DNA of 64,000 nt from Sphingobacterium thalpophilum (GTDB taxonomy: Bacteria > Bacteroidota > Bacteroidia > Sphingobacteriales > Sphingobacteriaceae). Numbering within the stretch: the first letter of the stretch is position 1; the number at the start of each line of letters is the position of its first letter. The position numbers and the translations under genes were made by a program. The stretch covers positions 3,906,001-3,970,000 of the forward strand of contig NZ_LR590484.1 in NCBI RefSeq assembly GCF_901482695.1, given 5' to 3'. This document shows positions 1 to 8,800 of this stretch, piece after piece. The notes under the pieces are model-generated. The model had not been told where the DNA came from. It worked only from the letters and a program-made list of their open reading frames with translations, and made no database searches.

Positions 1-664
1 CGGTGTTGGATTTTGTCGCAGCCAGGTACGTTTTGCCCTGTTCATTGTTAATGATGGATTGATCAAATCCTCCCGAAACATAAGCTTCATAACCGAACAT
101 CCAGTCGTCATCGTAATGTTTACCATACAATCCGAATCCGGCGTTGCTCCAGGTGGAAGGCAAAAGCTGTGTCGCTGAAATTGGACGGTCTGTAAACTCC
201 CACTTAGGCCCGTCATGGTTTTGATTGAATGCACCGATCGGACTAAGGATAATCCCCCCACGCAAGTTCAGCAAAGGATGAAACTCCATGTCCAATGCCG
301 CAAATTCGATGTTGATCTCCTTGGTACCATTCTCAAATTCAAGCTCGCTCATGAACTTGATGCGCTTGCTGATCGTGGATGCCATAAAAATGGTGAACCT
401 CCTGAATTGGAACTGGTTTCCTTGGCTTACCCCGTCCTGGCCAATATGTTGCCAGTTGGCCTCCATATATCCACCCACAGATATGGGCAGTTTGCCTGCT
501 GAAAGCATTGGTCTATTATATATCGCATCCATATTCATTGTATTGTTCAGTGAATCCCTGTTTTCCGCTCTCCTGAACAGGGTAGAATCAATCTGAGCAT
601 GAACCAGCGCCGGTACAAACAGACTAACACTGATTAAAAGTGTGACGTAGTATTTTTTATGCAT
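1..664 (-). CDS. Outer-membrane porin-like protein (3' end outside window)
   Basis: The coding sequence starts at 664 and runs off the left edge, so only about 221 N-terminal residues are visible. It begins MHKKYYVTLLISVSLF and has a signal peptide ending near VHAQ. It continues with alternating aromatic/polar beta-strand segments such as GGYMEANWQ, FQFRRFTIFMAST and RIKFMSELEFE. This pattern resembles phosphate-selective porin O/P-type beta-barrels of Bacteroidota. The start overlaps the end of the upstream Rieske gene by 8 bp, so the two are probably translationally coupled. With the Rieske and di-haem lipoproteins it would form a three-gene envelope operon. The substrate is unknown, and the porin assignment rests on barrel-like sequence only. 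Confidence 0.72.
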   Translation of the reverse strand, partial: MHKKYYVTLLISVSLFVPALVHAQIDSTLFRRAENRDSLNNTMNMDAIYNRPMLSAGKLPISVGGYMEANWQHIGQDGVSQGNQFQFRRFTIFMASTISKRIKFMSELEFENGTKEINIEFAALDMEFHPLLNLRGGIILSPIGAFNQNHDGPKWEFTDRPISATQLLPSTWSNAGFGLYGKHYDDDWMFGYEAYVSGGFDQSIINNEQGKTYLAATKSNT

Positions 665-1103
665 GTTTAAGTGATATGTTGAGTTGGTCGTTAACGATAT
701 TTACAGAAAAAGAGCGCAAGCTCTCCCGGGCTGGCCCATTTTGTACCTGCCCTTTGTTGTTGAACTCACTGCCATGTGCAGGACATTGCAGTATATCGCC
801 GAAAGCCTGTAATTCAGCGCCCTGATGAGTGCATTGCATAAGCACCGCACTGTATTCGCTTTCTGAAAAACGGAATACATATATGGGGTACCTCAGTTGG
901 CCGTGTTCCACAATAATGTATTTTCTATAGATTTCCTTTCCGCCCTTACCAGAAAGGAAACTGCTCAACGGAACGGAAAGATCGGAGCCCATAATCTTAC
1001 CTGATATGGACTTCCCCGTAGCACATCCTTCCAACAGTACAGGTGCCAGACCTGTACCGAGGCAGGCAAAGCCACATTGTTTGATAAATTGCTTTCTGTC
1101 CAT
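657..1103 (-). CDS. Rieske [2Fe-2S] lipoprotein
   Basis: This 148-residue protein carries the two Rieske cluster motifs, C91-T-H93 and C107-P-A-H110, followed by GSEF. These ligate a [2Fe-2S] cluster through two Cys and two His. The N-terminus has a basic start, a hydrophobic segment and a lipobox (LLEGC, Cys27), so the protein is probably an exported lipoprotein. It is short for a cytochrome bc1 Rieske protein and resembles stand-alone electron-transfer Rieske proteins. One base separates it from the di-haem gene upstream and it overlaps the porin gene downstream. A role in passing electrons to or from the di-haem protein is inferred from this tight linkage. Confidence 0.9.
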   Translation of the reverse strand: MDRKQFIKQCGFACLGTGLAPVLLEGCATGKSISGKIMGSDLSVPLSSFLSGKGGKEIYRKYIIVEHGQLRYPIYVFRFSESEYSAVLMQCTHQGAELQAFGDILQCPAHGSEFNNKGQVQNGPARESLRSFSVNIVNDQLNISLKHA

Positions 1104-1104
1104 A

Positions 1105-2304
1105 TTATAATGATTTGAGGAATTTGATAATCGCGGCTTTATCTGTTGGAGACAGGTTGTTGTACTGCTGACGGGAAGCTACCGCTTCTCCTCCGTGCAG
1201 TTCTATTGCCTGTTCAATGCTGGTTGCCATGCCATCGTGCATCAGGAAATACTTTCCGCCCTGTGAATTAGGTGAAAGACCCAGCCCCCATAATGGCGGT
1301 GTCCTCCATTCATTGGTCTTTGCAGTACCTTCGGTGTATCCATCATCCAGGCCCGAACCCATATCATGTAGCAACAGATCGGTGTATGGATAAAAATCCT
1401 TGAATGCAAGTGCCGAAATCGGGGCATTGCCTGTAGTTAGTTTGGGTTTGTGGCAACTGCTGCAATTCACTTGCGTAAAAAGGGCTTTCCCCTTTATTAC
1501 ATCCGCATCGGTCTGATTACGGGGGATGGGTGCCTTCAAGGTTTGTAAATAAAAACCTAGGTTGTTCACTCGCTGGGTGGAAATTTCTGGATCTACTTTC
1601 TGCCCGGAATACACATCTATGGGATGGTAGAGCGTAGATATCCCCATATCCTGTGCGAGTGCGTCTACCGTCTGCTGAAGAAGATCATAAACACTAGCCT
1701 TCTTACCGAACCGCCCGATATACCTGCCATTGTGAGAAACGCTTCCGCTACGGGGATTGATATAGGATGGGATATTTATCCAGTTTACCCTGCCGGAGAT
1801 GCCGTCCCCATCCAGATCATTTGGATCAGCCATTTGGAGCAGTACATCATCAGGAACAAATTCAAGAAGCCCCAGTCCTGTAACTGCGGGGGGCGTAAAC
1901 CTTGAAAAGGCCGCTCCCGGAGGTAAAACTTCCGGTTGATAGCCTGGGATAGCTCTGTTCTGTAACTGTGGACCGCCCAGATGCAAAAACTGGTTACCCG
2001 TTTCGTCTACCTGGCCAAAACGTGTCAATGTGCTGAACGGATTTCCCTTACCGTCTCCTGCATGGCAGCTCACGCAACTGTTGGAAACAAACAAAGGACC
2101 TAGCCCCTTTTCAACGGTAAATACTTCATCATTAAAGGTTCTGTCGCCATCATTGAAGCGTTGCATTTCCGAAAGACTAAGCCCCTCAATCGGACCGTCC
2201 AGCAAGCTGTCTTCCAAGGGCAATCCGGGCTCAAACTTTTCGCAGGCCTGTATCCCGACTATCAGGGCTATAATTCCCCCGATGATAATTTGTGATTTTC
2301 TCAT
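1105..2304 (-). CDS. Di-haem oxidoreductase (DUF1111/DHOR family) lipoprotein
   Basis: The 399-residue product has two CxxCH haem-attachment sites, CVSCH at residues 77-81 and CSSCH near residue 280. The layout is typical of the di-haem oxidoreductase family often annotated as thiol oxidoreductase or DUF1111. The N-terminus MRKSQIIIGGIIALIVG ends in a lipobox with Cys21. Other family-like segments are FTPPAVTGLGLLE, WRTPPLWGLG and a C-terminal FLMHDGMA. Members occur beside iron or imelysin systems in other bacteria, but the physiological substrate is not established. It is the first gene of a minus-strand operon with the Rieske and porin genes and diverges from a DtxR-type regulator, which suggests metal-dependent expression. 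Confidence 0.88.
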   Translation of the reverse strand: MRKSQIIIGGIIALIVGIQACEKFEPGLPLEDSLLDGPIEGLSLSEMQRFNDGDRTFNDEVFTVEKGLGPLFVSNSCVSCHAGDGKGNPFSTLTRFGQVDETGNQFLHLGGPQLQNRAIPGYQPEVLPPGAAFSRFTPPAVTGLGLLEFVPDDVLLQMADPNDLDGDGISGRVNWINIPSYINPRSGSVSHNGRYIGRFGKKASVYDLLQQTVDALAQDMGISTLYHPIDVYSGQKVDPEISTQRVNNLGFYLQTLKAPIPRNQTDADVIKGKALFTQVNCSSCHKPKLTTGNAPISALAFKDFYPYTDLLLHDMGSGLDDGYTEGTAKTNEWRTPPLWGLGLSPNSQGGKYFLMHDGMATSIEQAIELHGGEAVASRQQYNNLSPTDKAAIIKFLKSL

Positions 2305-2389
2305 TTGCTACTTTTTTTATTCATTACTTTTCAATTTGGCTCATTAAATAACAGGAATACTCTATAAGATAATACTAAAAAATATTCAC

Positions 2390-2416
2390 AGACTAATTTA
2401 AAATATAAATTAGTCT
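2390..2416. promoter_or_regulatory. Perfect 11-bp inverted repeat, probable DtxR-family operator
   Basis: The arms AGACTAATTTA (2390-2400) and TAAATTAGTCT (2406-2416) are perfect complements with a 5-bp spacer. The element lies in the 196-bp divergent region between the di-haem gene (start 2304) and the dtxR-like gene (start 2501). Looser GACTA/TCTAA pieces follow at about 2434 and 2476. A metalloregulator encoded beside a perfect palindrome suggests autoregulation and control of the redox operon. A TAnnTTTG -7 box at 2489-2496 (TAGATTTG) would give a very short leader for the regulator. Confidence 0.5.
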
Positions 2417-2500
2417 TACAAAAATAATAAGCTAGACTATACTAACAAATAAAGTTTGTTTAAAATGTTAGAGCGGTCTAATAATTTGTAGATTTGTTAT

Positions 2501-3169
2501 ATGATTTCGGAAACTGAAGAAAACTACTTGAAAGCTTTATTTGTCTTATCCATTGACAAAGGTGAAGTGAATATATCGGAGCTGAGTAAGCAATTGGAAG
2601 TTAAGATACCTACAGCTAATAGCATGATGAAACGCCTTGCCGAGAAAGAGCTGGTCATTTATGAAAGCTACAAGCCAGTCAAGCTTTCTGCGAAAGGAAA
2701 AAAGGAAGCCGCCCTGATAATCAGGAAGCACCGGCTTACCGAAATGTTCCTAGTGGAAAAGATGGGCTTTGGATGGGAAGAGGTTCATCTTATTGCCGAA
2801 CAGATCGAACATATCCGGTCAACGGCATTTTTCGAGAAAATGGATGAATTACTTGGGCATCCGAATGTTGACCCTCACGGATCACCGATACCGGACATAA
2901 ACGGAAAGATCACAACCGAACACTATCTGAGGTTAAGCGACCATAAGAAAGGAGATAAGGTCGAATTTATGGCAGTTTCCCATTCTTCCGAAGATTTGCT
3001 GAAATTCCTGAACAGCAAGGAACTTGTACTGGGTACTGTTTTGTTTATTGAGTCCATAGAACCATTCGATGGAACAATGTCGGTTTCCTATGATAAAAGA
3101 CAAAATGAGATGCTGAGCAGCAAAGTCTGCGACAAACTTCTGGTGAGAGGAGCTGAAGGTAATTCCTAA
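2501..3169 (+). CDS. DtxR/MntR-family metal-dependent transcriptional regulator
   Basis: The 222-residue protein opens with the iron-dependent repressor winged helix (SETEENYLKALFVLS, then ISELSKQLEVKIPTANSMMKRL as the recognition region). A dimerisation and metal-binding domain follows (HRLTEMFLVEKMGFGWEEVHLIAEQIEHI). The C-terminal part from about residue 145 resembles the FeoA/SH3-like domain. The length matches Bacteroidota MntR/DtxR proteins. It is divergent from the di-haem, Rieske and porin operon, its likely target. Its stop codon lies only 27 bp before the TGCCA array that precedes mobC. Whether it senses Fe or Mn cannot be decided from sequence. Confidence 0.9.
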   Translation: MISETEENYLKALFVLSIDKGEVNISELSKQLEVKIPTANSMMKRLAEKELVIYESYKPVKLSAKGKKEAALIIRKHRLTEMFLVEKMGFGWEEVHLIAEQIEHIRSTAFFEKMDELLGHPNVDPHGSPIPDINGKITTEHYLRLSDHKKGDKVEFMAVSHSSEDLLKFLNSKELVLGTVLFIESIEPFDGTMSVSYDKRQNEMLSSKVCDKLLVRGAEGNS

Positions 3170-3195
3170 AATCAATCTGAAAATTATAGTCTTCC

Positions 3196-3231
3196 CGCCA
3201 AATACTGCCACTCGATGCCACTGGCTGCCAC
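3196..3231 (+). repeat. 10-bp-periodic TGCCA array upstream of mobC
   Basis: Four units begin at 3196, 3206, 3216 and 3226: CGCCA, TGCCA, TGCCA, TGCCA. Each is followed by five variable bases, so they fall on the same DNA face. The array ends 60 bp before the mobC start. The same arrangement in gene-sense orientation lies upstream of the DUF1896, DUF3945 and first HTH genes of this element, with the shared core CAAAyACTgCC. It looks like a cooperative binding site for an element-encoded regulator. Confidence 0.6.
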
Positions 3232-3290
3232 ATTCCTATAGCCACCCCTTATAGCGTTTAAATTCACGCCCGAACATTAAAACTAAAATA

Positions 3291-5291
3291 ATGCAAGGGG
3301 AAGATGATTTAAGAGGGTTAGCCAAGATAATGGCTTTTATGCGGGCAGTGAGTATTCTTTTGGTACTGATGCACCTTTATTGGTTCTGCTACGGTTTCTT
3401 TTTAGAGCGTGGCTGGACGTTGGAAGTAATCAACAAAATATTAGGGAATTTTGACAGAACTGCTGGTTTGTTTTCACATACCCTTTATACCAAAGCATTT
3501 GCTCTGGTGTTGTTAGCTTTGAGTTGTTTAGGTACAAAGGGCGTAAAGAATGAAAAAATAACATGGTCAAAAATTTACGCGGCTTTAGGCGTTGGTTTTG
3601 TGCTGTTTTTCCTGAACACACCATTGTTAATACTATCTCCCGCAACAGGTACATTTCTGTATATCCTTACTATTTCGTTAGGTTATATCGCCTTGCTTAT
3701 GGCTGGGGTATGGATGAGCCGCTTGCTCCGCACCAATCTTATGGACGATGTTTTCAATAATGAAAACGAAAGCTTTCAACAGGAAACCAAGCTGATGGAA
3801 AACGAGTATTCCGTCAATCTGCCCACCAAGTTTTACTACAAAGGCAAATGGAACAACGGTTGGATAAACATTGTAAATCCTTTCAGGGCATCTATTGTAC
3901 TCGGTACTCCAGGTTCCGGAAAATCATATGCTATCGTAAATAATTACATCAAGCAACAGATAGAAAAGGGCTTTAGTATGTATATATACGATTTCAAATT
4001 CGACGACCTTTCTACCATCGCCTACAATCACTTACTGAAACACCGGGACAAGTACAAAGTGCAGCCCAAATTCTACGTCATCAATTTCGACGACCCTCGC
4101 AGAAGCCATCGGTGCAACCCACTCAATCCCGACTTTATGACGGACATTTCAGATGCTTACGAAGCGGCCTACACGATAATGCTGAACCTAAACAGGTCGT
4201 GGATACAGAAGCAGGGCGATTTTTTCGTGGAAAGCCCAATTATTCTTTTGGCTGCGATAATCTGGTATTTGAAAATTTATGAGAATGGAAAGTACTGTAC
4301 ATTCCCACACGCCATCGAATTACTGAATAAAAAGTATTCGGATGTATTCACGATTCTTACCTCGTACCCCGATTTGGAAAACTACCTATCGCCATTTATG
4401 GACGCGTGGCAAGGTGGTGCACAAGATCAACTGCAAGGTCAGATTGCATCGGCAAAAATTCCTTTATCGAGAATGATCAGTCCGCAACTCTATTGGGTGA
4501 TGACAGGTGATGATTTTACGCTGGACATTAATAACCCCAAAGAACCAAAAATTTTATGCGTTGGCAATAATCCTGACCGTCAAAATATTTACTCTGCCGC
4601 ATTAGGTTTGTACAATTCACGGATCGTCAAACTGATTAACAAAAAAGGACAGCTAAAGAGTTCTGTTATCATAGATGAGCTGCCTACGATTTATTTCAGA
4701 GGACTGGACAACCTGATCGCAACTGCCAGATCAAACAAAGTAGCAGTATGTTTAGGATTTCAAGATTTTTCGCAATTAACAAGGGACTACGGCGACAAGG
4801 AAAGTAAGGTAATTCAGAATACCGTTGGTAATGTATTCAGTGGTCAGGTTGTAGGAGAGACCGCAAAGAGCCTTTCGGAACGCTTTGGAAAAGTATTACA
4901 GAAACGTCAGAGTATGACCATCAATAGAAATGATAAATCAACATCTATCTCCACACAATTAGATAGCCTGATACCTGCATCCAAAATATCAACCTTGACA
5001 CAAGGTATGTTTGTGGGTTCTGTATCAGACAACTTTGATGAACGTATCGAGCAAAAGATTTTTCATGCAGAAATTGTAGTGGACAATGAAAGGGTAGCCG
5101 CTGAAACCAAAGCTTACCAGCAGATACCACAAATCCTTTCTTTTGTAAATGAGCAGGGAAAAGATCAAATGAAAGAGGAAATTGAAAGCAATTACAAACG
5201 TATAAAGTCAGACATCCTGCATATTGTTGTGAGTGAAATAGAACGGATAAAGAATGATCCTGATTTGCAGCATTTGGTACAGGAGGGATAA
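3291..5291 (+). CDS. mobC: Conjugative coupling protein MobC (TraG/VirD4 type)
   Basis: This 666-residue protein is the type IV coupling ATPase that links the relaxosome to the conjugation channel. Several N-terminal hydrophobic segments lie at about residues 15-145. The Walker A motif GTPGSGKS is at 205-212, and the Walker B-like SSVIIDELPTIYF near residue 460. Late family segments include FLGFQDFSQL-like text and GNVFSGQVVGETAKSLSERFG. Length and layout match MobC of Bacteroidota ICEs. In CTnDOT, mobC follows mobA and mobB, but here the DtxR-type gene lies directly upstream. The relaxase genes are therefore either beyond the window or lost. The TGCCA array upstream is shared with other transfer genes. 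Confidence 0.93.
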   Translation: MQGEDDLRGLAKIMAFMRAVSILLVLMHLYWFCYGFFLERGWTLEVINKILGNFDRTAGLFSHTLYTKAFALVLLALSCLGTKGVKNEKITWSKIYAALGVGFVLFFLNTPLLILSPATGTFLYILTISLGYIALLMAGVWMSRLLRTNLMDDVFNNENESFQQETKLMENEYSVNLPTKFYYKGKWNNGWINIVNPFRASIVLGTPGSGKSYAIVNNYIKQQIEKGFSMYIYDFKFDDLSTIAYNHLLKHRDKYKVQPKFYVINFDDPRRSHRCNPLNPDFMTDISDAYEAAYTIMLNLNRSWIQKQGDFFVESPIILLAAIIWYLKIYENGKYCTFPHAIELLNKKYSDVFTILTSYPDLENYLSPFMDAWQGGAQDQLQGQIASAKIPLSRMISPQLYWVMTGDDFTLDINNPKEPKILCVGNNPDRQNIYSAALGLYNSRIVKLINKKGQLKSSVIIDELPTIYFRGLDNLIATARSNKVAVCLGFQDFSQLTRDYGDKESKVIQNTVGNVFSGQVVGETAKSLSERFGKVLQKRQSMTINRNDKSTSISTQLDSLIPASKISTLTQGMFVGSVSDNFDERIEQKIFHAEIVVDNERVAAETKAYQQIPQILSFVNEQGKDQMKEEIESNYKRIKSDILHIVVSEIERIKNDPDLQHLVQEG

Positions 5292-5366
5292 TTTTTGTAG
5301 CATCATCTGTTCATTTTGTTCATTGCTAAAACTCAAGCTAGTTAGTTTGACTATCGCCATTAAAAA

Positions 5367-5561
5367 TCATTTTATTACAATTAATGTTTCAAGGCTGAAT
5401 TTTATAACGTATTTCTCATTTAACCTAAGAATTATGAGATCAATATGATTAGGAAATTTATCAATTTCTACAACTTCACCTAAATTGATAACAAAATCAC
5501 CGGTTTTAATTTCCTCTATGGGGATAGTTTTAAATTGGGAAAGACTTTCGATATTAAGCAT
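5367..5561 (-). CDS. Small hypothetical protein
   Basis: The 64-residue frame starts MLNIESLSQFKTIPIEEI and includes KTGDFVINLGEVVEID, a glycine-turn pattern suggestive of a small beta-barrel. Base composition fits coding sequence, but no family is recognised. It lies alone between mobC and the large methylase-helicase gene, on the strand of the latter. A stable hairpin at 5653-5687 sits upstream of it, so it would need its own promoter. It may be a small element gene or a chance frame. Confidence 0.42.
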   Translation of the reverse strand: MLNIESLSQFKTIPIEEIKTGDFVINLGEVVEIDKFPNHIDLIILRLNEKYVIKFSLETLIVIK

Positions 5562-5652
5562 TTGCAGTTAGACTGGGTTAAACAATAGTTATACATTGTT
5601 GCTATTGACATATACCATTTTGCTGGAGACATTTACATATCCGAGTGAAAAT

Positions 5653-5687
5653 AACGGGGAAAAATCAAACCTGATTTAATCCCCGTT
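5653..5687 (-). terminator. Hairpin, probable terminator of the DUF1896/methylase-helicase operon
   Basis: The outer arms AACGGGGA (5653-5660) and TCCCCGTT (5680-5687) are perfect. Inside them AAATCA pairs with TGATTT around an AACC loop. On the minus strand the stem is followed by ATTTTC. It lies 120 bp past the stop of the large minus-strand gene. The remaining sequence of 5562-5807 shows nothing else recognisable. Confidence 0.5.
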
Positions 5688-5807
5688 CATTAACGCTCTC
5701 ATTATCAAACATAAGCATTTAAATTATTTAATAAAAAATTACTGTGACATTTTATGTTAACGGTTATTTTTTTTAAAGATTATTAGGAAAGAATTTAACA
5801 ATCTATC

Positions 5808-8800
5808 TTATAGTACACCTTTTGGCAAATGGACACCTTTTGTTCTTAAAATATCCTCTGAAACAGATGAAGCTTCCTTTTGCTTTTCCTCTTGCGCTTC
5901 CACGGGTTCTTCCTTAGGCTCAGGCATGATAGATAGCTGGATTTTTCTTTCCACAGCAGCCAGTTCCGTTTTAAGTTCGCCTAATCTGTTTTCCTTGGAC
6001 CATGTACCATCTACTACTTCCTGAAGAATAGGCAAATCCTTTTTTATTTCGGCAATTTTCTCCTGTTCCTGCTTTACATAGCCTGGTAGTTTTTCCAGTG
6101 CCCTTAAAAAATTCATGGATGCAGTTTCCGGTTCTTTGGCCATTATGCCGTTGTTGTAAGTATATTTGATATTGCCCTCGCCCTGTACCAAAAATCGGTT
6201 TACCCGAATGTCCACGCCCTCCTTTTCAGACATTTCAGTTTTGACCAATAGTGTAAATCCGTACAACGTACCGATTTCTTCATACTGCCCTCCGGTGCGG
6301 GCATTGTCTGCAAGTTGATTAAGCTTGGTGCCGATTTGCTTCATATCGGCATTCGGCGGTAGTCCTTCCAGTAAAACAGGGTTTGCAACAGTGCCATCCT
6401 CACGTTTTTGTAAGCGCCCTTGTAAATTATCCCAATCAAGGCTCATTCGATGCAGTCGGGATTGCGTACTTTCCAGCATTTCCGTATAGTCCTGCAGTTT
6501 ATATTTCGCACTGAATTTGGAACGGTTAAATGCCTGTTTTTCACTTTCCAGTCCGGCAATCTGTTTTTCCAGTTTGGCTTTATCCAGCAGGTCTGTATTT
6601 CCCGACAGGATAGCCACATATTCAGAAAAGTTCATTCCTGATTTTTCGTCCATACTGCCTTCATCAATAGTTCGCTTGCCGAGATTGTTGGTCTTTAACT
6701 GATCGATAAAAAGCTGCTTGTTGTACAGCAGGTTGAATTTGTAGCTATCCAAAGACTTTTCGACAGCGTAGATAATCACATCTACCTGGTTATCGGCAAA
6801 GAATTTAGCTATTTCATTGCCTTTACGGATGGCTCGCCCATCACGTTGTGCAAGATCGCTCGGTCGCCACGGTGTATCGAGATGATGTATGGCAACGGCT
6901 CTTTTCTGGGCATTAACGCCCGTACCCAACATACTTGTAGAACCGAACAACACACGGATCTTTCCCTCATTCATTCCTTTAATCAGTTCTTTGCGCTGCT
7001 TATCACTTTTAGCTTCCTGTATAAACCGGACTTCATGTGCAGGTATGCCATGATCCTCTACCAGCTTGCGTTTGATTTCCGAATACACGTTCCATTCGCC
7101 AGGCTTGTAAGTACCGAGATCAGAGAAAACGAACTGTGTTCCTTTTTGGGTATTATACTGGTTATAATATTTAGCGATGTTTGCCGCACAGTGCGATGCC
7201 TTATTATCGGGATGGTCGTCATACCTACCGCTTACCATCCGCATATCGAGCGACATCTTGCGGGCATAATCCGTAGCTATAAGCATCTTTGCTTTTTCTT
7301 CGCTTTGTGATAGAGGTGCTCTCCCAAGAAGTTCCGCATTACCTGTTTTAGCAAAGTCCATCAGTTTTTTGATAAAGACTTCCTGATCTGGTGTAGGCGG
7401 TATGTTATACAGCACTTCGTTCTTAACCGGGCGATCGATGCCAATATCTTTTGCTGTGCGGTAGTCCGTGATTTCTGAGTAGAATTGGGCTAATTCCGGC
7501 ACTTTGATAAAATAGCGAAAACGCTCTTTCGCCACAATGTTATTAGCCACCGAAAACTCATAATCGGTAGTTTTCCGAGCATAGATAGCCGCCCATGCAT
7601 CAAAAGAATGGATACCCTGTTTTTCCATTGCCCTTGGCCGCAGGTATTTGAACAGCAAGTATAGTTCGGTCAGGGAGTTGCTAATGGTAGTACCCGAAAG
7701 AAAGGTTGCGCCCATGTCCGCATTGGTACGGTCCTGAATGGTACGGATGGCGAAGAGCAGGTTCATGGCTTTTAGACTGCCGTCTATGTTGCCCAATCCT
7801 GCTACCCGTGTGTGACGGGTATTGAACATCAGGTTTTTAAATTGGTGGCTCTCATCCACAAACAAGTGGTCTATACCCATCATTTTAAAATCTACGACGT
7901 CATCTTTTCGGTTTTCAATATCGTGTTCAAGGGTTTTAAGTTTCACCTCCAGGTTTTCTTTCCGTTTGATTACGCCTGCTAGCATTCCCCTGGTCACTTC
8001 CTTTCCTTGGGATTGCAAGGCATCTAAATTGCGCTCTACGCTGTCCAGCTCTATTTCAAGGATTTCCTTTTGTATTTCGGGCGATTGCGGTATCATCCCG
8101 AATTGGTCGTGTGTCAATATCACACAGTCCCAATCATTGTTTTTAATGTCCCCAAAAATCCTCAGGCGCTTTTGGGGCGTAAAATCTTCTTTGCCCGGAA
8201 ACAGGATCTTGGCGTGTGGATAAGCGGTACGATAGGCTTCGGCAATTTCGTGAACGTTGCTTTTCAGTCCAATAATCATTGGCTTGTGGGCAAGTCCCAA
8301 ACGTTTCATTTCCTGTGCGGCAGTGCACATCACCAATGTCTTGCCTGCACCTACTTCGTGGTCGCAGATAGCACCGTTGTTCAGCTTTATCATCCAAACC
8401 GTATCCTTTTGGCTTGAATACAGGTCTTCAATACCCAAAGCCTTACGATCTAAGCCTGGAAAGTCCTGATGGTTGCCATCGTAGTTCGGCCGAACGAAGC
8501 AGTTGAACGTGTCGTTGTATTGATCGGTCAGCCTGTTTTTAAATTGGTCGTTTTGCGCATGTAGCCAATCGGTAAAGGCGGTGCGTATTTCGTCTATCTT
8601 CGTGTTAGCCATTTGTATGGCTTCCATATCTCTCACTTTTACTTCCTGATCGCCAACCCTCATTTTCTTGGTAATGTCTGGCGTGGTATTGACCAAAGCA
8701 TGTTTGAGCAGGGCTATCCCGTCAAACGTCCGGCTTTCGGACTTAACGGCATATTTTTCCCAAATGTGCATATTGCCCTGGTGACACTTTACGGAAAAAT

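Noticed and set aside
215-596. Two plus-strand frames at the left edge
   Set aside because: They are antisense to the porin-like gene, whose minus-strand frame has a signal peptide and barrel-like sequence.
3196-3290. Origin of transfer next to mobC
   Set aside because: The repeats recur before three other genes that are not relaxase genes, so an operator role explains them better than a single oriT.
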